Source: Heterobasidion occidentale
Lineage: Eukaryota > Basidiomycota > Agaricomycetes > Russulales > Bondarzewiaceae
DNA: 64,000 nucleotides
Reading direction: 5' to 3'
Assembly (NCBI GenBank): GCA_039111635.1
Contig: JBCAQO010000001.1
Span: 1,612,001-1,676,000 of the forward strand
Positions 45,826 through 57,966 of this stretch are shown in pieces. The position numbers were made by a program, and so were the translations under genes. The number at the start of each line of letters is the position of its first letter. Within the stretch, counting starts at the first letter, position 1. The notes beneath the pieces were generated by a model. The model made no database searches and was not told where the DNA came from. It worked only from the letters and a program-made list of their open reading frames with translations.

Positions 45826-46560
45826 AGACCGAGGCGGGCAAGTGTCGAGAGATCGGAAGTTGACTGAGGTGTTACACGGAGACGCACATGTAAAGAAGAT
45901 CTGACCCAGACTGTGAAGCAAGATGGTATCCTGCGTCCACCACCACCGCCATGTCTTGCTATTGCCGCGTCCGCAAGAAATTTGGCTGATCGAAGAGCTG
46001 CATATATATGCTCCCGGAGGATGCCGCCCTCGCTGACTGCGTCACCAGGCCATGCACTTGTGTGTCAAGCTCACGCCTGCATCCGACATGGTCAGGAAGA
46101 TTACTGGAAGATTCTGCGATTCTCGCAGCATACCTCATTCTTTTTTCCGGCCTATATTACTCCGCGGAACGCTCTCAAAGCCATGGCGCCCTCCACTTCA
46201 ACAGGCAGGCAATACTCTCATCTCAAGCGCTCATATCAAGGCAGTTCGAGATTCTGGCCGGCTCCTTTGTAACTAGGGCACGACTATTCTTCCTGCCCAG
46301 ATTCGCGGCCATGATAATATATGCTGACATCCATTGTGCCTATTTACATAGAGTCGCCTCTTGTCGCCTCCCTTGCATCCCTGCGCGATCCTTCGTTTCC
46401 TACCACGCTCTTTCCTTTATTATACCCGCTTTTTGGCACGATATGCCATCTTGGCGTTTCTGGACGCTGGTTTGTCTATGTCCAATGGCGCTCCAGTGTA
46501 TGCTGCCGCCTTTTCCTTGTTTCATGTTTACATAGATTTGCTGATTTCAGTTTGCTTCAG
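45826..46560. other. Intergenic region including unresolved first exon of next gene
   Basis: 735 bp. The first coding exon, with signal peptide, of the downstream surface protein must lie in its last part, but none of the three frames gives an in-phase start with a proper donor, so I do not place it. Nothing else was seen. Confidence 0.35.
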
Positions 46561-47296
46561 ATGCCAAGGGAGATACGTCGTTGTACATCCCCGGATTCGG
46601 CGACCAGCCATTGAGTGTCACAAACATTGGCGAGAATAACGCGGGTCAGACTACCTGGCAGGTTGTAGGAGGGACGCCGACGGGGACCTTTCAATCAGCG
46701 GCGTTCGCTGGTACTGGTGAGTGCAAAGTCATATCCTGGCGTCAACTCGGTATGCCGTCATGCTGACGTTCGGGTGTGCTATATCTAGCCACCCTCATTG
46801 AAGGTCCTCATGCTGCCTTCGTCACTGCGCATGCGTCATCTGGCATCGGAATCGCCATCCTTTGTTCCATTCTGAATGGTATCGCAACCTGCACAGAAGT
46901 GGTAGACGGGAAGACGACCATTGTCATTGAGCTCGTGACAGTCATAGTCGTCCAAGGCGGGGGGACAGCACCCGTGCAACCTGCCACGAGCACACTCTCT
47001 TCGCCTGCGGCCGCAACCGTAACCGTCACCGCGATCGCGACGTCCTCATCCAGTCATCGTCTTTGCCGCAGATTACATCCTCTATTGCACCCTCAACTAC
47101 AAATTCGCAATCACAGTCGGCGTCTGCGGCCTCGACAACTGCAGCACCAACACAGGATAATGTTGGCACCACTATCTTGCCGTCTGCATCCCCCATCCCT
47201 GCCGTAAGTGGAGCCAAGGGTCGGAGGCAAGACAGTGGATTGGAGACTGTGATTGCAATTATTGCAGTCTTCGCCTCTATTGTCGTCGCGGCATAG
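46561..47296 (+). CDS. Probable GPI-anchored cell-surface protein, 5' exon unresolved, one frame break
   Basis: Visible exons are 46561..46716 and 46789..47296. The first begins inside DAKGDTSLYIPGFGDQPLSV. The second continues ATLIEGPHAAFVTAHASSGI. A Ser/Thr-rich stretch (PATSTLSSPAAATVTVTA ... SASAASTTAAPTQDN) and a C-terminal hydrophobic tail (ETVIAIIAVFASIVVAA) look like a glycosylated stalk plus GPI-anchor signal. This is a common layout of fungal secreted or wall-bound proteins of unknown function. The frame changes near 47050: a CC in TCATCCAGTC would have to be CCC for the stalk to join the tail. Upstream start and signal peptide not identified. Confidence 0.55.
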
Positions 47297-48141
47297 GCCC
47301 TCGTGCCTTCTTGTCCATTGCGTGTCCATTGCGTGGTAATGGTGAAGATCGTGCAAGTCACTGCGGCCGTGCATACTCCTGTTTATAGGTATTTTTCGCA
47401 TCGGCTTGATGGGATTCTGACTGCGGTAGCCAAAAGTTGGGTGCGCCACCCTGGTCTCTTGCGAAATGAGTGGTGTATATCTTATCCTGATATTCTCTGG
47501 TTCGGACTACATACATACCGCGCGGGCGCCTCCCCGCCTTGCAGTGCCAGGCGGTGTACATACTGCCTCCGACGGACTAGTTTCCTTTTTTGACTTCATC
47601 GAACTTTCGTTCTGTAGTACTTACGAGGCGACCACCGCACATCCACGAGATGTATCAATCGAGAGCGTCTTGTCGTTGGGAATAGACACCACTCCGGAAG
47701 CCCCGGTATCTGCCGGCATGGGCGTTCGGGCATTCAAACCTACAAATCTCGGCGTCCGTCGATGCAAGCCATTTTGCAGTGTTTTACTGCTCCCGAGTCC
47801 GGACCGAACAACAAAAGTTAACAAAACATAACTATACTCTCGTCGAGGGGGGCGTCGCTCGGCCTCGGTGTGCAGCTGTTTACAGCCTTATGCAGCTAGC
47901 CTTCTCCGATCTCGTCTGCGACGTGCGACCCTAATATTCAGGAACGTGCGTCGATGCTTTGCGATTTCAGCCTTTGTCGACTCAGGGCGTCGAGGGGCGT
48001 CGTGGCCATGCTGTTTGGACAGTCGCCCCATATGATCACCTTGGGTCTATGAGATAAGAATACCTGGCAGCCCTAAGAATAAAAGGCCAGAGATCAGGTT
48101 CGGCAGCTGAGTGATTCTTCCTTACTCTAGTGTCGAAAAAA
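47297..48141. other. Intergenic region and RNase T2 promoter
   Basis: 845 bp with no supported gene. Several overlapping short open frames around 47466-47831 have no motif. A TATA-like element lies near its end. Confidence 0.4.
48079..48087 (+). promoter_or_regulatory. Possible TATA box of RNase T2 gene
   Basis: AATAAAAGG about 60 bp upstream of the ATG at 48142, a typical spacing for a TATA element with a short leader in a highly expressed secreted-enzyme gene. Confidence 0.4.
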
Positions 48142-49347
48142 ATGCCCAACACGCCCGTCCACTATAGGCTGCTCACGTTGCTGGCTGTGTCTTCGACGTG
48201 CTACGCGTCTTCCTCGCAGTTCTCGTTCGTTCCCAACACCTTCCCAAATATCTCAACCTGCGTGAACCAGCTACCGACATTCTCATGCGAAAACACCACG
48301 ACTATCACGAATACGTGTTGCTCGCCGACACCGGGCGGTCTGGTTCTGCAGACTCAGTTCTGGAACACCTACACTGGGTTCGAGAGGCATGGGCAGCTGT
48401 TGCCAAAGAACAGCTGGACTATCCATGGGCTCTGGCCGGACAACTGCGACGGGTGCGTTTCAACTTCGTGCGCACGCTATGCAGTATCAGAATTGTCTCG
48501 CCTTAACCCTGTAGATCGTACGAGCAGTATTGCGACTTGTCCAGACAGTACGATCCGAATCCTTCACCTGCGGTCCTCCCAGATGGTACCGTAGTGCCAC
48601 CTCACAACGGTCCTGGGCTAGGCACATTCGTGGAGGAGTTTGGCCGCTGGGACCTGCTTGATTTTAGTACGTCGGCCCATGTGTCCTCGTCAGCTGACTC
48701 TTACAGCCGCTCTAATTACAGTGAACAAGTATTGGGTTAGCCAAGGGTCGCCCAATTCTGATTTCTGGGGTCACGAAGTGAGCGTGAAGCGCCGCAATAA
48801 GCGCGAAGTACGAGGAATTGATGCCACATTTGTAGTTTTCTAAGCATGCAACTTGCACTTCGACTTTCGACTTGACTTGCTATGGCCCCGACTACAAGAA
48901 GCACCAAGACGTCGTCGACTTTTTCTTAGCTGTCGTTCGCGCGTTCAAAATGTTCCCGACCTTTGATACTCTTGCTGCGTAAGTCCGATTCCTTGCCTAC
49001 AACTGTGCTCTCATGCTTGTTATGTAGATCCGGTATTACTCCTTCGAACAAGACGACCTACAGTCTCAGCCATATCCAAAATGCTCTCAAGGCGCAAACA
49101 GGCTCCATTCCCTTCATTGGCTGTGGTCACAACGGAACCGTCCTCCAGGAGATCTGGTACTTCAATCATGTCATGGGAACAGTACGCGTCTCTTTATTGT
49201 GCCTGCTTGTTCATCGTTTGATTCTCGTTGAAGGAGCAGTTCGGATCGTTCAAAAGCGTGGATTCCACGACTAAAAGCACCTGCTCGAACACGACAGGTA
49301 TATACTATTATGAGAGAACGCCCACCTCGGAGCGTGAAGTCCGATAA
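48142..49347 (+). CDS. Secreted ribonuclease T2
   Basis: Exons 48142..48452, 48515..48666, 48722..48777, 48836..48978, 49028..49181 and 49234..49347 give 309 residues. A signal peptide (MPNTPVHYRLLTLLAVSSTC) is followed by paired cysteines. The two catalytic motifs are CAS-I WTIHGLWPDNC and CAS-II WGHEFSKHATC, the latter assembled across the exon 3/4 junction. Both catalytic histidines and the CAS-II glutamate are present. T2 RNases cleave single-stranded RNA through a 2',3'-cyclic phosphate and act in vacuole or secretion pathways for nutrient recycling. A GTG 12 bases upstream is in frame but the ATG is preferred. N-glycosylation sites are frequent (NIS, NTT, NKT). Confidence 0.93.
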
Positions 49348-49690
49348 CGCCGTTTGCCTGGGATTCGCTCTCTAATAGGCTGTGCTGTTGCAAAGTCAAC
49401 CTTGAACTGAAAATGCTGTAGTCATAAAATACACATACATCTTCAAAAAATAGAACGCGACTTTGAAACCATCTGTCTGTCGGAAAGTGGCCATGGCTGA
49501 AGGAGGCCTGAGCGAGGCGCGTCTGGGCACGAGATACAATAAACAGAGAGCACGTGATGCTACGCGGTAGAGCGCGAATTGTTCAAAGCGTGAGCCAGGC
49601 GTTCGTCCCTTCTTTCCTCCTCACTGTCATCAGCGACTCCTCTCCCACAGACCTCACACAACCACCACAACGCGTTGAACACGCCTTAGG
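49348..49690. other. Intergenic region
   Basis: 343 bp between RNase T2 and the sirtuin, both on the plus strand. Nothing beyond presumed 3' UTR and promoter sequence is visible. Confidence 0.4.
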
Positions 49691-51432
49691 ATGGTTACCA
49701 CCCTTTCTTTAGAGGCGTCATCCTCAGATTCTCCCACTAGACGAGCATTGTCCAGTCTATCCTTGGCTGTGGCGAAAAGCAAACGAATTGTTGTCGTCAC
49801 AGGGGCGGGAATCTCATGTTCATGCGGTATCCCAGTGAGTTCTCTAATGGACGCATCTCCCGCATGTCGACGTTATCTCTAATATGGATTCTCACGAACG
49901 TAGGACTTCCGGTCGTCTGACGGGCTGTATGCTCTCGTGAAAAAACAGTACCCCGATGTTGTTCTCAGAGGACGTGATCTTTTCGACGCGTCACTCTTCC
50001 GAGACCCTACATCCACATCCGTATTCTACACTTTTGTTTCACAGCTCAAGCAATCGGTCGATGGAGCAACGCCATCACCGACCCATCATTTCCTGAAAAC
50101 TCTCGACGCGAAGAAAAAGCTACTGCGCTCGTACACACAGAACATCGATGGACTTGAGGAGCGCGCTGGACTCCTGGGGAGTTCGAGCCAGGGGGCGAAG
50201 TCTAATGTGAAGGGAAAGTCCAAGATCCAGGTGAAGGAGGTCCGCAACGTTCAGCTCCATGGGGACATCCACCGCGTGCGGTGTACGTTCTGTTCTGCCG
50301 ACCTACACTGCACCGAGGAGTATCTGAGCCTGTTCGACCAAGGCCTTGCGCCAGACTGCCCCGAATGCGTGGCACGTTGTGAGTTTCATTTGAGGCCTCA
50401 TGCCCTTCGTGTGCTTTAGACACGGGACACTAAATCTGCCGTGATTTCTCAGCAGAAGCGCGTCTCGCGCGCTCGGCGCGCCCGTTGAAGGTCGGAACCC
50501 TCCGCCCAGCTATCGTGCTGTACGACGAAGCACACCCGCTCGGCGATGACATAGGCGTCATTCAATCTTCCGACATCGCGCGCAAGCCGGACTTGCTGAT
50601 CATCATGGGGACGTCACTCAAGGTGCACGGCCTCAAAAAGCTTGTCAAGGACTTTGCGAGGGCCGTGCATGCCAACGCTCCTGCTGTCGAAGGCAGTTCC
50701 TCTAAGATGCTCGCGAAAGGTCTTGCAGGCAAGGTCATCTTCGTGAACAAGACTGCGCCGGGGAGTGAATGGAACGGCATCATTGACTACCACATAGAAG
50801 GCGAGACGGATGAGTGGGTAGAGAGGCTACTGGACGAGTGGAGGCGGATGAGGCCCTCGGATTGGGAGGTGCAGAAGAAACTGGTGGCAATCGCAAAGGA
50901 CGACGGTGGCGCGATGAAGGTCGTTAAGGAGGCGATCCCAAAGCCAAAAAGTGCGTGGATCCTTCAAGGATGGCCCGGAGTTAGTCCTGACGATTTTACT
51001 AGAGGGCAAGAAGCCTCTAGTCTATGGTATGGAGAATATTCGGCCTGAGGAAGACGCTTTTGTCGTGCCACCTGGCCCCAAGAATCCTCCGTCCTCTCCG
51101 AAGCGCCGCAAGTCGATGTCGCATTATTCGGACATCGAGTGCAGTCCATCGAAGAAGCACCTCGTGAGCCGCCCGAGGCCCCATACTTCAATGGAGGAGC
51201 GCGGCCTGTTGTTCGGAGACACGACGAACAGTAAGGTCAAGGTCACGGATAAAGAAGACGGGGTGGAAGAGTGGGAGTAGATCTTGCTCAGGGCAAGGCT
51301 TCGAGCACGCTGCGGAGGAAGCCGAGCAAAGGGAAGGCAAAGATGGAGGTCATCATCGGTGCGCGTTCGAAGTCACGAACGAGGAAGGCACCGCCCCCCA
51401 CGCCGGCAGTCGCGGCGGACGTGTTTGCATGA
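49691..51432 (+). CDS. Sirtuin, NAD+-dependent deacetylase (Hst3/Hst4-like), frame break near the C-terminus
   Basis: Exons 49691..49834, 49904..50378, 50453..50950 and 51003 onwards. The NAD site VVVTGAGISCSCGIPDFRS spans intron 1. YTQNIDGLEERAG and the catalytic VQLHGDIHRVRC follow, then two zinc pairs CTFC and CPEC. Then come PAIVLYDEAHP, IMGTSLKVHG and a basic, disordered tail. Sequence style and the long tail fit the Hst3/Hst4 class that acts on histone H3 K56 and genome stability; the assignment to this class is inferred. The read frame stops at 51280, 464 residues. The adjacent frame stays open to 51432 and looks coding (STLRKKPSKGKAKMEV), so a missing G near 51277 is likely. Converges on RPB6. 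Confidence 0.9.
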
Positions 51433-51745
51433 AGCAGGACGCAGACGCAGACTTTGCATTGAGGATGCTGTATCGTAAATTATTATTGTATCATATCACG
51501 ACCTTTTCCACACGCATACGCATACCCCAAACATAGTGTACTTTTTACATGTCCATGTCTAGACAGGATGCATGTGTGGGCAGGAGATTTGCATAGATAC
51601 AAGACAAGGTCGAAGCACGTCTTATTATATATCGGAAAGCGAGAAAACAAATGGCAAGAGGAATATAGAGCAGATTGAGGGGAGAACAACTGGAAAAACC
51701 CATGACCATAACAATACACAGAGAAGGCTCACTACGGTTTACACC
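51433..51745. other. Convergent 3' region
   Basis: 313 bp of AT-richer sequence between the sirtuin and RPB6 stops, probably overlapping 3' UTRs. No gene seen. Confidence 0.4.
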
Positions 51746-52367
51746 CTAATCGCTAATGAGCTCTGAAACGCTCCAGTCCTCAAAACTGCCGTCAGGGAGG
51801 TAGCGTCGGATAATGAGGGGAATTTTGCGCTGAGATAGCTCCTTAATCGCGATTTGGAGGGCGTCGGTCTCGCCGTCCAGTGGTACGAGGATGGGCGCGT
51901 TCATGCTAGAGACGGGGGGGGATGAGATAGAGAGAGGTGACCATACTCGCGGCTCGGCGCACCTGATCTGCAGGGCTCTTGTGCCCAGAATCCTTGCCCG
52001 CTCGTATTTTGTCAAGTAGGGAGTGGTGACTCGAGTTTTATTGGGCAGTCTTTCGCCCGCCGCGCCGTTCGCCTGAGAGGCCTGTGCGCCGTTTGCGTCG
52101 CCGTTGACCATATCGTGCTCCGCTCCGTTTATGCCCTCGTCGCCCATGGCTTGCTGCTCTTCTTCAGGGACGACATTATTTTCTCCCTCTCCCTCACCCA
52201 TACCGTCTTGATTCGCGAGCAGGTCGTAGCCGTCATCCTAGAGAACGTAGAGTGAATAAAAAAGAAGGGAGAGAAGAAGAGAAACGCACGAAGGCATCGT
52301 CGTTGAAGCCGGGGCCCTCGTAGTCAAAGTCGTCGGCAGGGCCTCCGCCGTAGCCGTCGTCAGACAT
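51746..52367 (-). CDS. RPB6: RNA polymerases I, II and III common subunit Rpb6 (ABC23)
   Basis: Minus-strand exons 52367..52290, 52237..51963 and 51905..51746 give 170 residues. An acidic, Gly/Asp/Glu-rich leader is followed by the invariant core [40 protein letters not shown] and [19 protein letters not shown]. The core is essentially identical to fungal and animal Rpb6. It clamps the polymerase and contacts the largest subunit in all three nuclear polymerases. The second subunit RPB2 lies about 44 kb away in the same window. Intron 2 includes a run of eight or nine C. The gene converges on the sirtuin and diverges from the RRM protein. Confidence 0.97.
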
Positions 52368-53210
52368 GATGGATTAGGAAAGAGAGTGCGGCGGATCGGG
52401 AGCGACGAGGGATGTGGGCGGCTGCCGGCAGGGGAAGTGACTGGGAAGTGGCGCTTGGGCTTGAGCCGGCGGCTGTTCATTGCAGGCCAAGTGGGCGGTG
52501 CGACTGCGGTGCGAGGCGGCGCGAGCGACGGACTTTGAACTCCCGCTTTTGAGTCTCGCCTCGTCGCTTGCCCAGTCCTCGTTTTTGGTCGACTCGAACG
52601 CGTCCAGCGGTGGCAAGTGCTCTGATGCTTCGAGAACCGACATGAAACACCCTTTCCGAGAGCGGACTCGACTGATCCGCAGCTAATCCGTTCAAGTTTG
52701 CACGGCCTTCCATATATGGCTGCCGATTGGAAGAGTTGGGAGGTTGGGGACGCGATTCATAGACATATGTAGGCCGAACGAGGCCCCCTGGCCGATTGCA
52801 GTCACGAAAACACATGTTGCGCACTGACGTTTGGGCGATGCATTCCATAACGAGGTTGACAGTTTCCCCGTGCGACTGGCATACGTTTGGGTTTTGAAGT
52901 CTGGAGGATCTCATCAGAACGGTGCTTCTCATGGAGCCCAAACAAGGTGAGTAAGATCATCGACCGCCACTGTATCGCAGCCCGTCCCCCCGTCGGTGCA
53001 CTGGCCCTTGCCTCTCCCGGCGTTCCATGCCTCGCCCGCTGCGTCTCAACCGGATATATGTCCTCTGCGTCACGCGAACCCCCATCACACCCACCCTCCC
53101 GCGTCACGCGAGCCCTCTCTCATCCTAACCCCCACCTCGTCCTCGTCCTCGCCACAGGAGACACGTTTCTACCACCATCTACTACCTGCCGTCCCCGTCC
53201 CATTCCTTCT
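52368..53210. other. Divergent intergenic region of RPB6 and the RRM protein
   Basis: 843 bp. Open frames on the minus strand (52374-52941) overlap one another without a recognisable motif. The last 200 bp before 53211 are markedly C-rich, as in the leader at 25.6 kb. It probably holds two promoters. Confidence 0.4.
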
Positions 53211-56200
53211 ATGCCCCCCAGAGCATTCCAGAGGCCCCGCACATGGGGCACCCGCTTTGATTCCCTCACTTCCGCCTCCCCGCCTCTCACTCCCCCAAAA
53301 CACCCCATCTCCCACCACCCATCTACCCCCTCCTTTGGTCACTCGTTCACGCCTGGCAATGCCCCTAGCCCTGACGTGAGAAAAAGGGACGACAAGATGC
53401 CCCACGACGCCAGCGTCTTCGTCGGCAGGTTGGTTCATTTCGCTTCCCTCTCGTGCAGGAGCTGCCACCCATCCTCATGCGATCAAACAGCCTGCCGTCC
53501 AACATAGATCACCAGGAACTTACCCGTCTTCTGTCGGAACATCTCTCTGCACACGCGGAAGTGAAAAGCATCAAAGTCGTTCGCGATACAAAAGGCGGTG
53601 TTTGCGCGTTTGTTCAGTGTGAGGTGAAGCCGAACGCCGTCGCGCCTATTTCCCACGTTCCGGAGATTGATTCTTTTCCCTCTCTCAGGACGCTGCGTCT
53701 GCGACCCGCCTCATTGACATTCTTCGCTCCCAGCCGTCCCAGCCGTTCATGGGACGATACCTGCGCTACGAGCCAGCTCGTGCTTTGAGGACTTTGTTGA
53801 TCTCTTATCGGTAGGCCTGCCTGCTCATGGTCTTTTCGACGCGCTCTCACAGATTTCCTGTGCTGTGAACAGAACGCCCGTTCGTTCGACAGATTCTAGG
53901 TCTCCAACGGTGTCTAACGGTCAAAATGAAGCCATAATTGAGCTTGAGCCGGCCAATGCGATGAGGCTTTACAGACCCCACGGCCAAAAGTGATTTTTTT
54001 AATCACTTTTCGTCCGAATAAAGCTGAATATATGCGCCTTAACAGATACATCAACATTCTCTATAATGATGAGGCGTGTAATTTCGACACATCTATCGTT
54101 CAAACGCCTTCTCTTGCCTCAAATGTAGATGTCGGCGCCGCCCACACCTCTTTGGATGGGTCCGGTCTGCTTCTGTCTCCATTGACATATGATTCAGATG
54201 TGAGTTCACAGAGAATGATGCAGTCGATCTAGCTTATTTAAGAAACACACTCGTTGGTGATCGAGCAGACAATCTACAAATTAGTATCTGCCTTCGGACC
54301 GGTTGAGTATTTCGGTTCTCATGAACCCGACCAGCTTCGGCCCACTATCGAAGGTGTGTTCGGTTCTAATCATCCTCGCTTCAACACATCTAAACACAAA
54401 CCAGAACTTTGCATGTACCCTGCTCCGCACGACGCATCGAGGTCTTCGATTATGGATCCCGGTTGCTGGGAAATTAAATGGCAACATAGAGATGACTGTG
54501 TGTCTGCGCTGATGGTGAGCGATCTGGGACCTGTATCCAAATTTCTCACTCACCCTCTCCGCACACAGGCTCTTCGCGCCGTACCTCATCTAACAGTGAC
54601 ATGGGCTCATTCGCCCCACTCTCGTTCTTCTTTCAACACTCCCTTGTATAACCAACGCCTCAGGGACTCAACCCATACAACCACGCCCTACCGCGGACAT
54701 CGCTTCCCAGAGCCGAGGCAGGTTGGTCCTTACCGGCCTCGCGCCTTTACTGCCGGAGCCCTTCTGCCGCTTCACATCAGAGAGCCGACTGTGTTGACAC
54801 ATGGGTCGGAAGCCGAATTTGAGACTGTCACAGGCGCTACAGACAATCCTCTCCTCTCTAGAGTCTCCTTGTCTCTGCATGCCAACAGTGTCAATCCTTC
54901 TGCGGCAAGCTCCGATGGTGTACGTTCGGCAGGGGAAGCCGAGCCAGTTGTGAGGACTCAGAGTCGTCAACATCGACCCCGTCAACCTAGTAGCCCAGGA
55001 TCGCCTACTGCCCATCGTGGCCAAGGTGCAGGAGTGGCACGATCACTACTTCTACCTCTTCATCCCAACGTCTTTGTTAAAAGAAACGACGACCGATCGA
55101 ACCTGGTCGATCAACACGAGCAGGGTCATAAGGTCCAGATGGGCGGATTTTCTCCGCTCCGTCGTCAAGAGCCACAAGGAGAGACGTGGAAGTCGTCTTC
55201 ATGGAGCGCCAGAAGAGCTGGCGCACATAGTGACGATGACGACGGGAGGTAAAGCGACTTCTTTCGTTGCTGTATTGATGAACGATCTGATCGCCTGAAC
55301 AGATCTTCAGAAGGAGATGTCGTCTTCCCTACCTTGTCTGCGCAAGTCGCTCCCACCAAAGTTCGCATTGCTGACTTGTCATCGCCTCGTAAAATGCAAG
55401 GTGTGCAGGTAAACACTGTATCTACTCCATCGATCAGGCACAACACCACCGACGGAGGCTCAACCACCCCAGAGTCAGCGCAGTCTCTCATTTCTCCTGA
55501 TACTCCAGGATTCATGCTCCCACCAACTCCTGACAGCGGGAGCGACGGTGGCGATCCGGCGGTACAGGGATCTTGCTCACACACGGATGATGGAGCGACT
55601 GAGGAGGGCACTTCCGAACAATTTCAGAATCTAAATTTCGACAAGACTGTACGCGATCTAGATCCGACCACGATCTTTGTCGGTGGATTAGAGATGGACG
55701 GTCCATATGCATGGGACGAAAACAAGGTTATGAGTGTGTTTGGAAAGTATGGAGAGGTCGTGGATGTCAAGGTAGTGAAGCCAGGTACGTTGATTCTACA
55801 CCTTCATGTATCCAGAGGTACAGACTGACGTGTATGCAGTGAATAAGAGGTCGGCTTTCGCTTTCGTCAAATTCAGTGATATGGATGCGCCGGCTCAAGC
55901 GGTCGCTCAGGAGGTAAATATACAGCTATCCACCTTCGAATTATATATATATATCTTACGCCTCGCGATAGCACAATGGTATGCACAACGGTCGTCAGAT
56001 TCGTGTTCAGCTTCGAAACAGCAACCCTCACCAGCGTAGTCCGTGGAAGTTCGCTGGACGAGGGAGGGGCAAAGGGTTCCCTCATCGCTTCCCTATGGAA
56101 CGGCCTGATTTTAACTTCACGAACGGAGGTATGGAAGGCCATCAGCCCCTGAACATAGATGGCATGCATCAAGACCAGTCGTCTCATACGATGAGCGGGT

Positions 56201-57564
56201 ATCACGGCGGGATGCCAAGCGGTGCCACTAGCTCATCGTCTGCCGTCAGCAGCAGCTACGGTGGGAACATCGAACCAAGCTCTTATGTCCCGTCAAACGC
56301 CCACACGCCAGACTCATCGACTGTTCCTCCTCACGTCTCAGGCCATCTTCCCTCTGGAATCGATTCTGCCCCGCTCTCAACAGCCTTTGGTCCATGCATT
56401 CCTTCTGCACCTGAAATGACCGCACCCGTCATGGCGTATCCTGCGATGTCTGGTGTCGGATACTATCCTCCCCAACCATGGTATCCGCACCCTTACCAGT
56501 ATCCGTTGCATGTCGCGCCTGGATATCACCCTCGATTCTCGGTCCCGGTACCGCAGACCACGCACTCCGGCATTGAGAATGGGGCACCGATTACCACGAT
56601 GAGTGGAGTATCACGTATGTATCCTATCTTTCTAAAAAATGTCATCAACAATACCAAACCTTCACAGCCTTTCGCACATTACCCACAATACCCCGTCGTT
56701 ATCCAAGAACCAGTCAAGGACAGCCATCCAGCACAGCCTGATATGCAGCCATCGCAACCTCCATTATTGCCCACGGGTTTTATACAAGGCGAAGAGGGTT
56801 TGGTCCCTCTTTATCCACGAGAAGCTTTGGATCAATACATGAACAGCTCGAGCAGTCAAAATCAGCCCGTGCCGCCTCGAACCCGTCAGGAAGGGATGCG
56901 TCGAAGTATAGCCATGCCCGTCGGGGCTTGGGGACACTTTCCTTACCCTCCGCCGTTTTATCCCAATCAAGGGTATGGCACGCCGGCGACGGCCCGTGGC
57001 CAATCTCTTCCGAGTCCGGGAACAACGCCATATGGACCTTCATGGTTCCACAATCCTGCTTTTGCGATGCCTCATGCTGGCCTTGTTCACCCTCCAGCCT
57101 ATCCCTCCATACAGCCTGCTCCGGGAGCAGCACCGGCCGGCTTTGGGAGTCCTTATCAACCGCACGGGCCTCAAGCGTCGACCAGTGGTTCAACTGTATG
57201 GGAGAACAGTCCCTCTCCTATGAAGCGTTATCCTCGAAGAGATCGCACAGCCTTTCCTGGTCAGATGGCCCAACACAATTCCGGAAATTTTGCTCACTTT
57301 CATTTTCGGAACGTGTACGCACGGAACTCACCTGGCTCGTCGAGTCGACCCGTACACGCTGGTGGGGTGGTGTCCATGAACAATATCGTGGATTACTCTG
57401 GTGTGGTTGACGGGGAATCCCAACCAGAAGGTATCACCCATCGAGGTGTCAAGGCTAGTGCTTCCGCACCTGCGCATTTCAAACACGGTAGCGGCGGACG
57501 ACCCTCTATTGACCACCCGTCATCCGGATCGCAATACCAGGCGGGTCATGGTGTTCAATCTTGA
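53211..57564 (+). CDS. Multi-RRM RNA-binding protein with long Pro/Tyr/Ser-rich tail
   Basis: Well-supported exons are 53211..53428, 53491..53623, 53689..53810, 53873..53989, 54046..54199, 54269..54514, 54569..(about 54915), (about 54995)..55248, 55311..55784, 55840..55913 and 55972..57564. RRM1: ASVFVGRLPSNIDHQELTRL with RNP1-like GGVCAFVQCE. RRM2-like: TIYKLVSAFGPVEYFG ... ALRAVPHLTVTWAH. RRM3: TTIFVGGLEMDGPYAWDENK with RSAFAFVKFSDMDAP. The 530-residue tail after QLRNSNPHQRSPWKF is low-complexity and rich in P, Y, S, G, typical of mRNA-granule proteins. The exon joint between about 54915 and 54995 is not resolved; frames on its two sides differ. Role by analogy: mRNA localisation, stability or cell-cycle control; the target is unknown. 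Confidence 0.8.
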
Positions 57565-57966
57565 CGCCCTCTTGACTCTGATCTCCGTGGACTTTCCTAT
57601 TTCATTTCCACTCGTTTACACGTGTCACGGAACAAATGATCTTTTTTTCTATCCCTAAAACCCCCTCAAAACGATAGTCTCACCGCAATCTGGAGTCTCA
57701 TCCTATGGGCTATGTGTTCTTCCCCCTCGTCTGTCTGTCTCAAACATTGTATCATACCCGCTACTGCCAACACTCCTTGCATTGGCATGGCCTGTAGACG
57801 TTCACATTTCGACCTTCCACCATTTCACACCATTCGTTCCCATTTTAAACCCATCTTTAATTACTGCCTGTTGGTCAAGATTCATCTATTCGTAAAATCG
57901 TAACAACAGTCACAATCGATGTCTGGTTCCTCACGCACTCTCTGTGAAACGTCGACTTGGTGTAGA
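57565..57966. other. Convergent 3' region
   Basis: 402 bp, T-rich, between the RRM gene stop and the lipase stop. Probably two 3' UTRs; nothing else seen. Confidence 0.4.
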
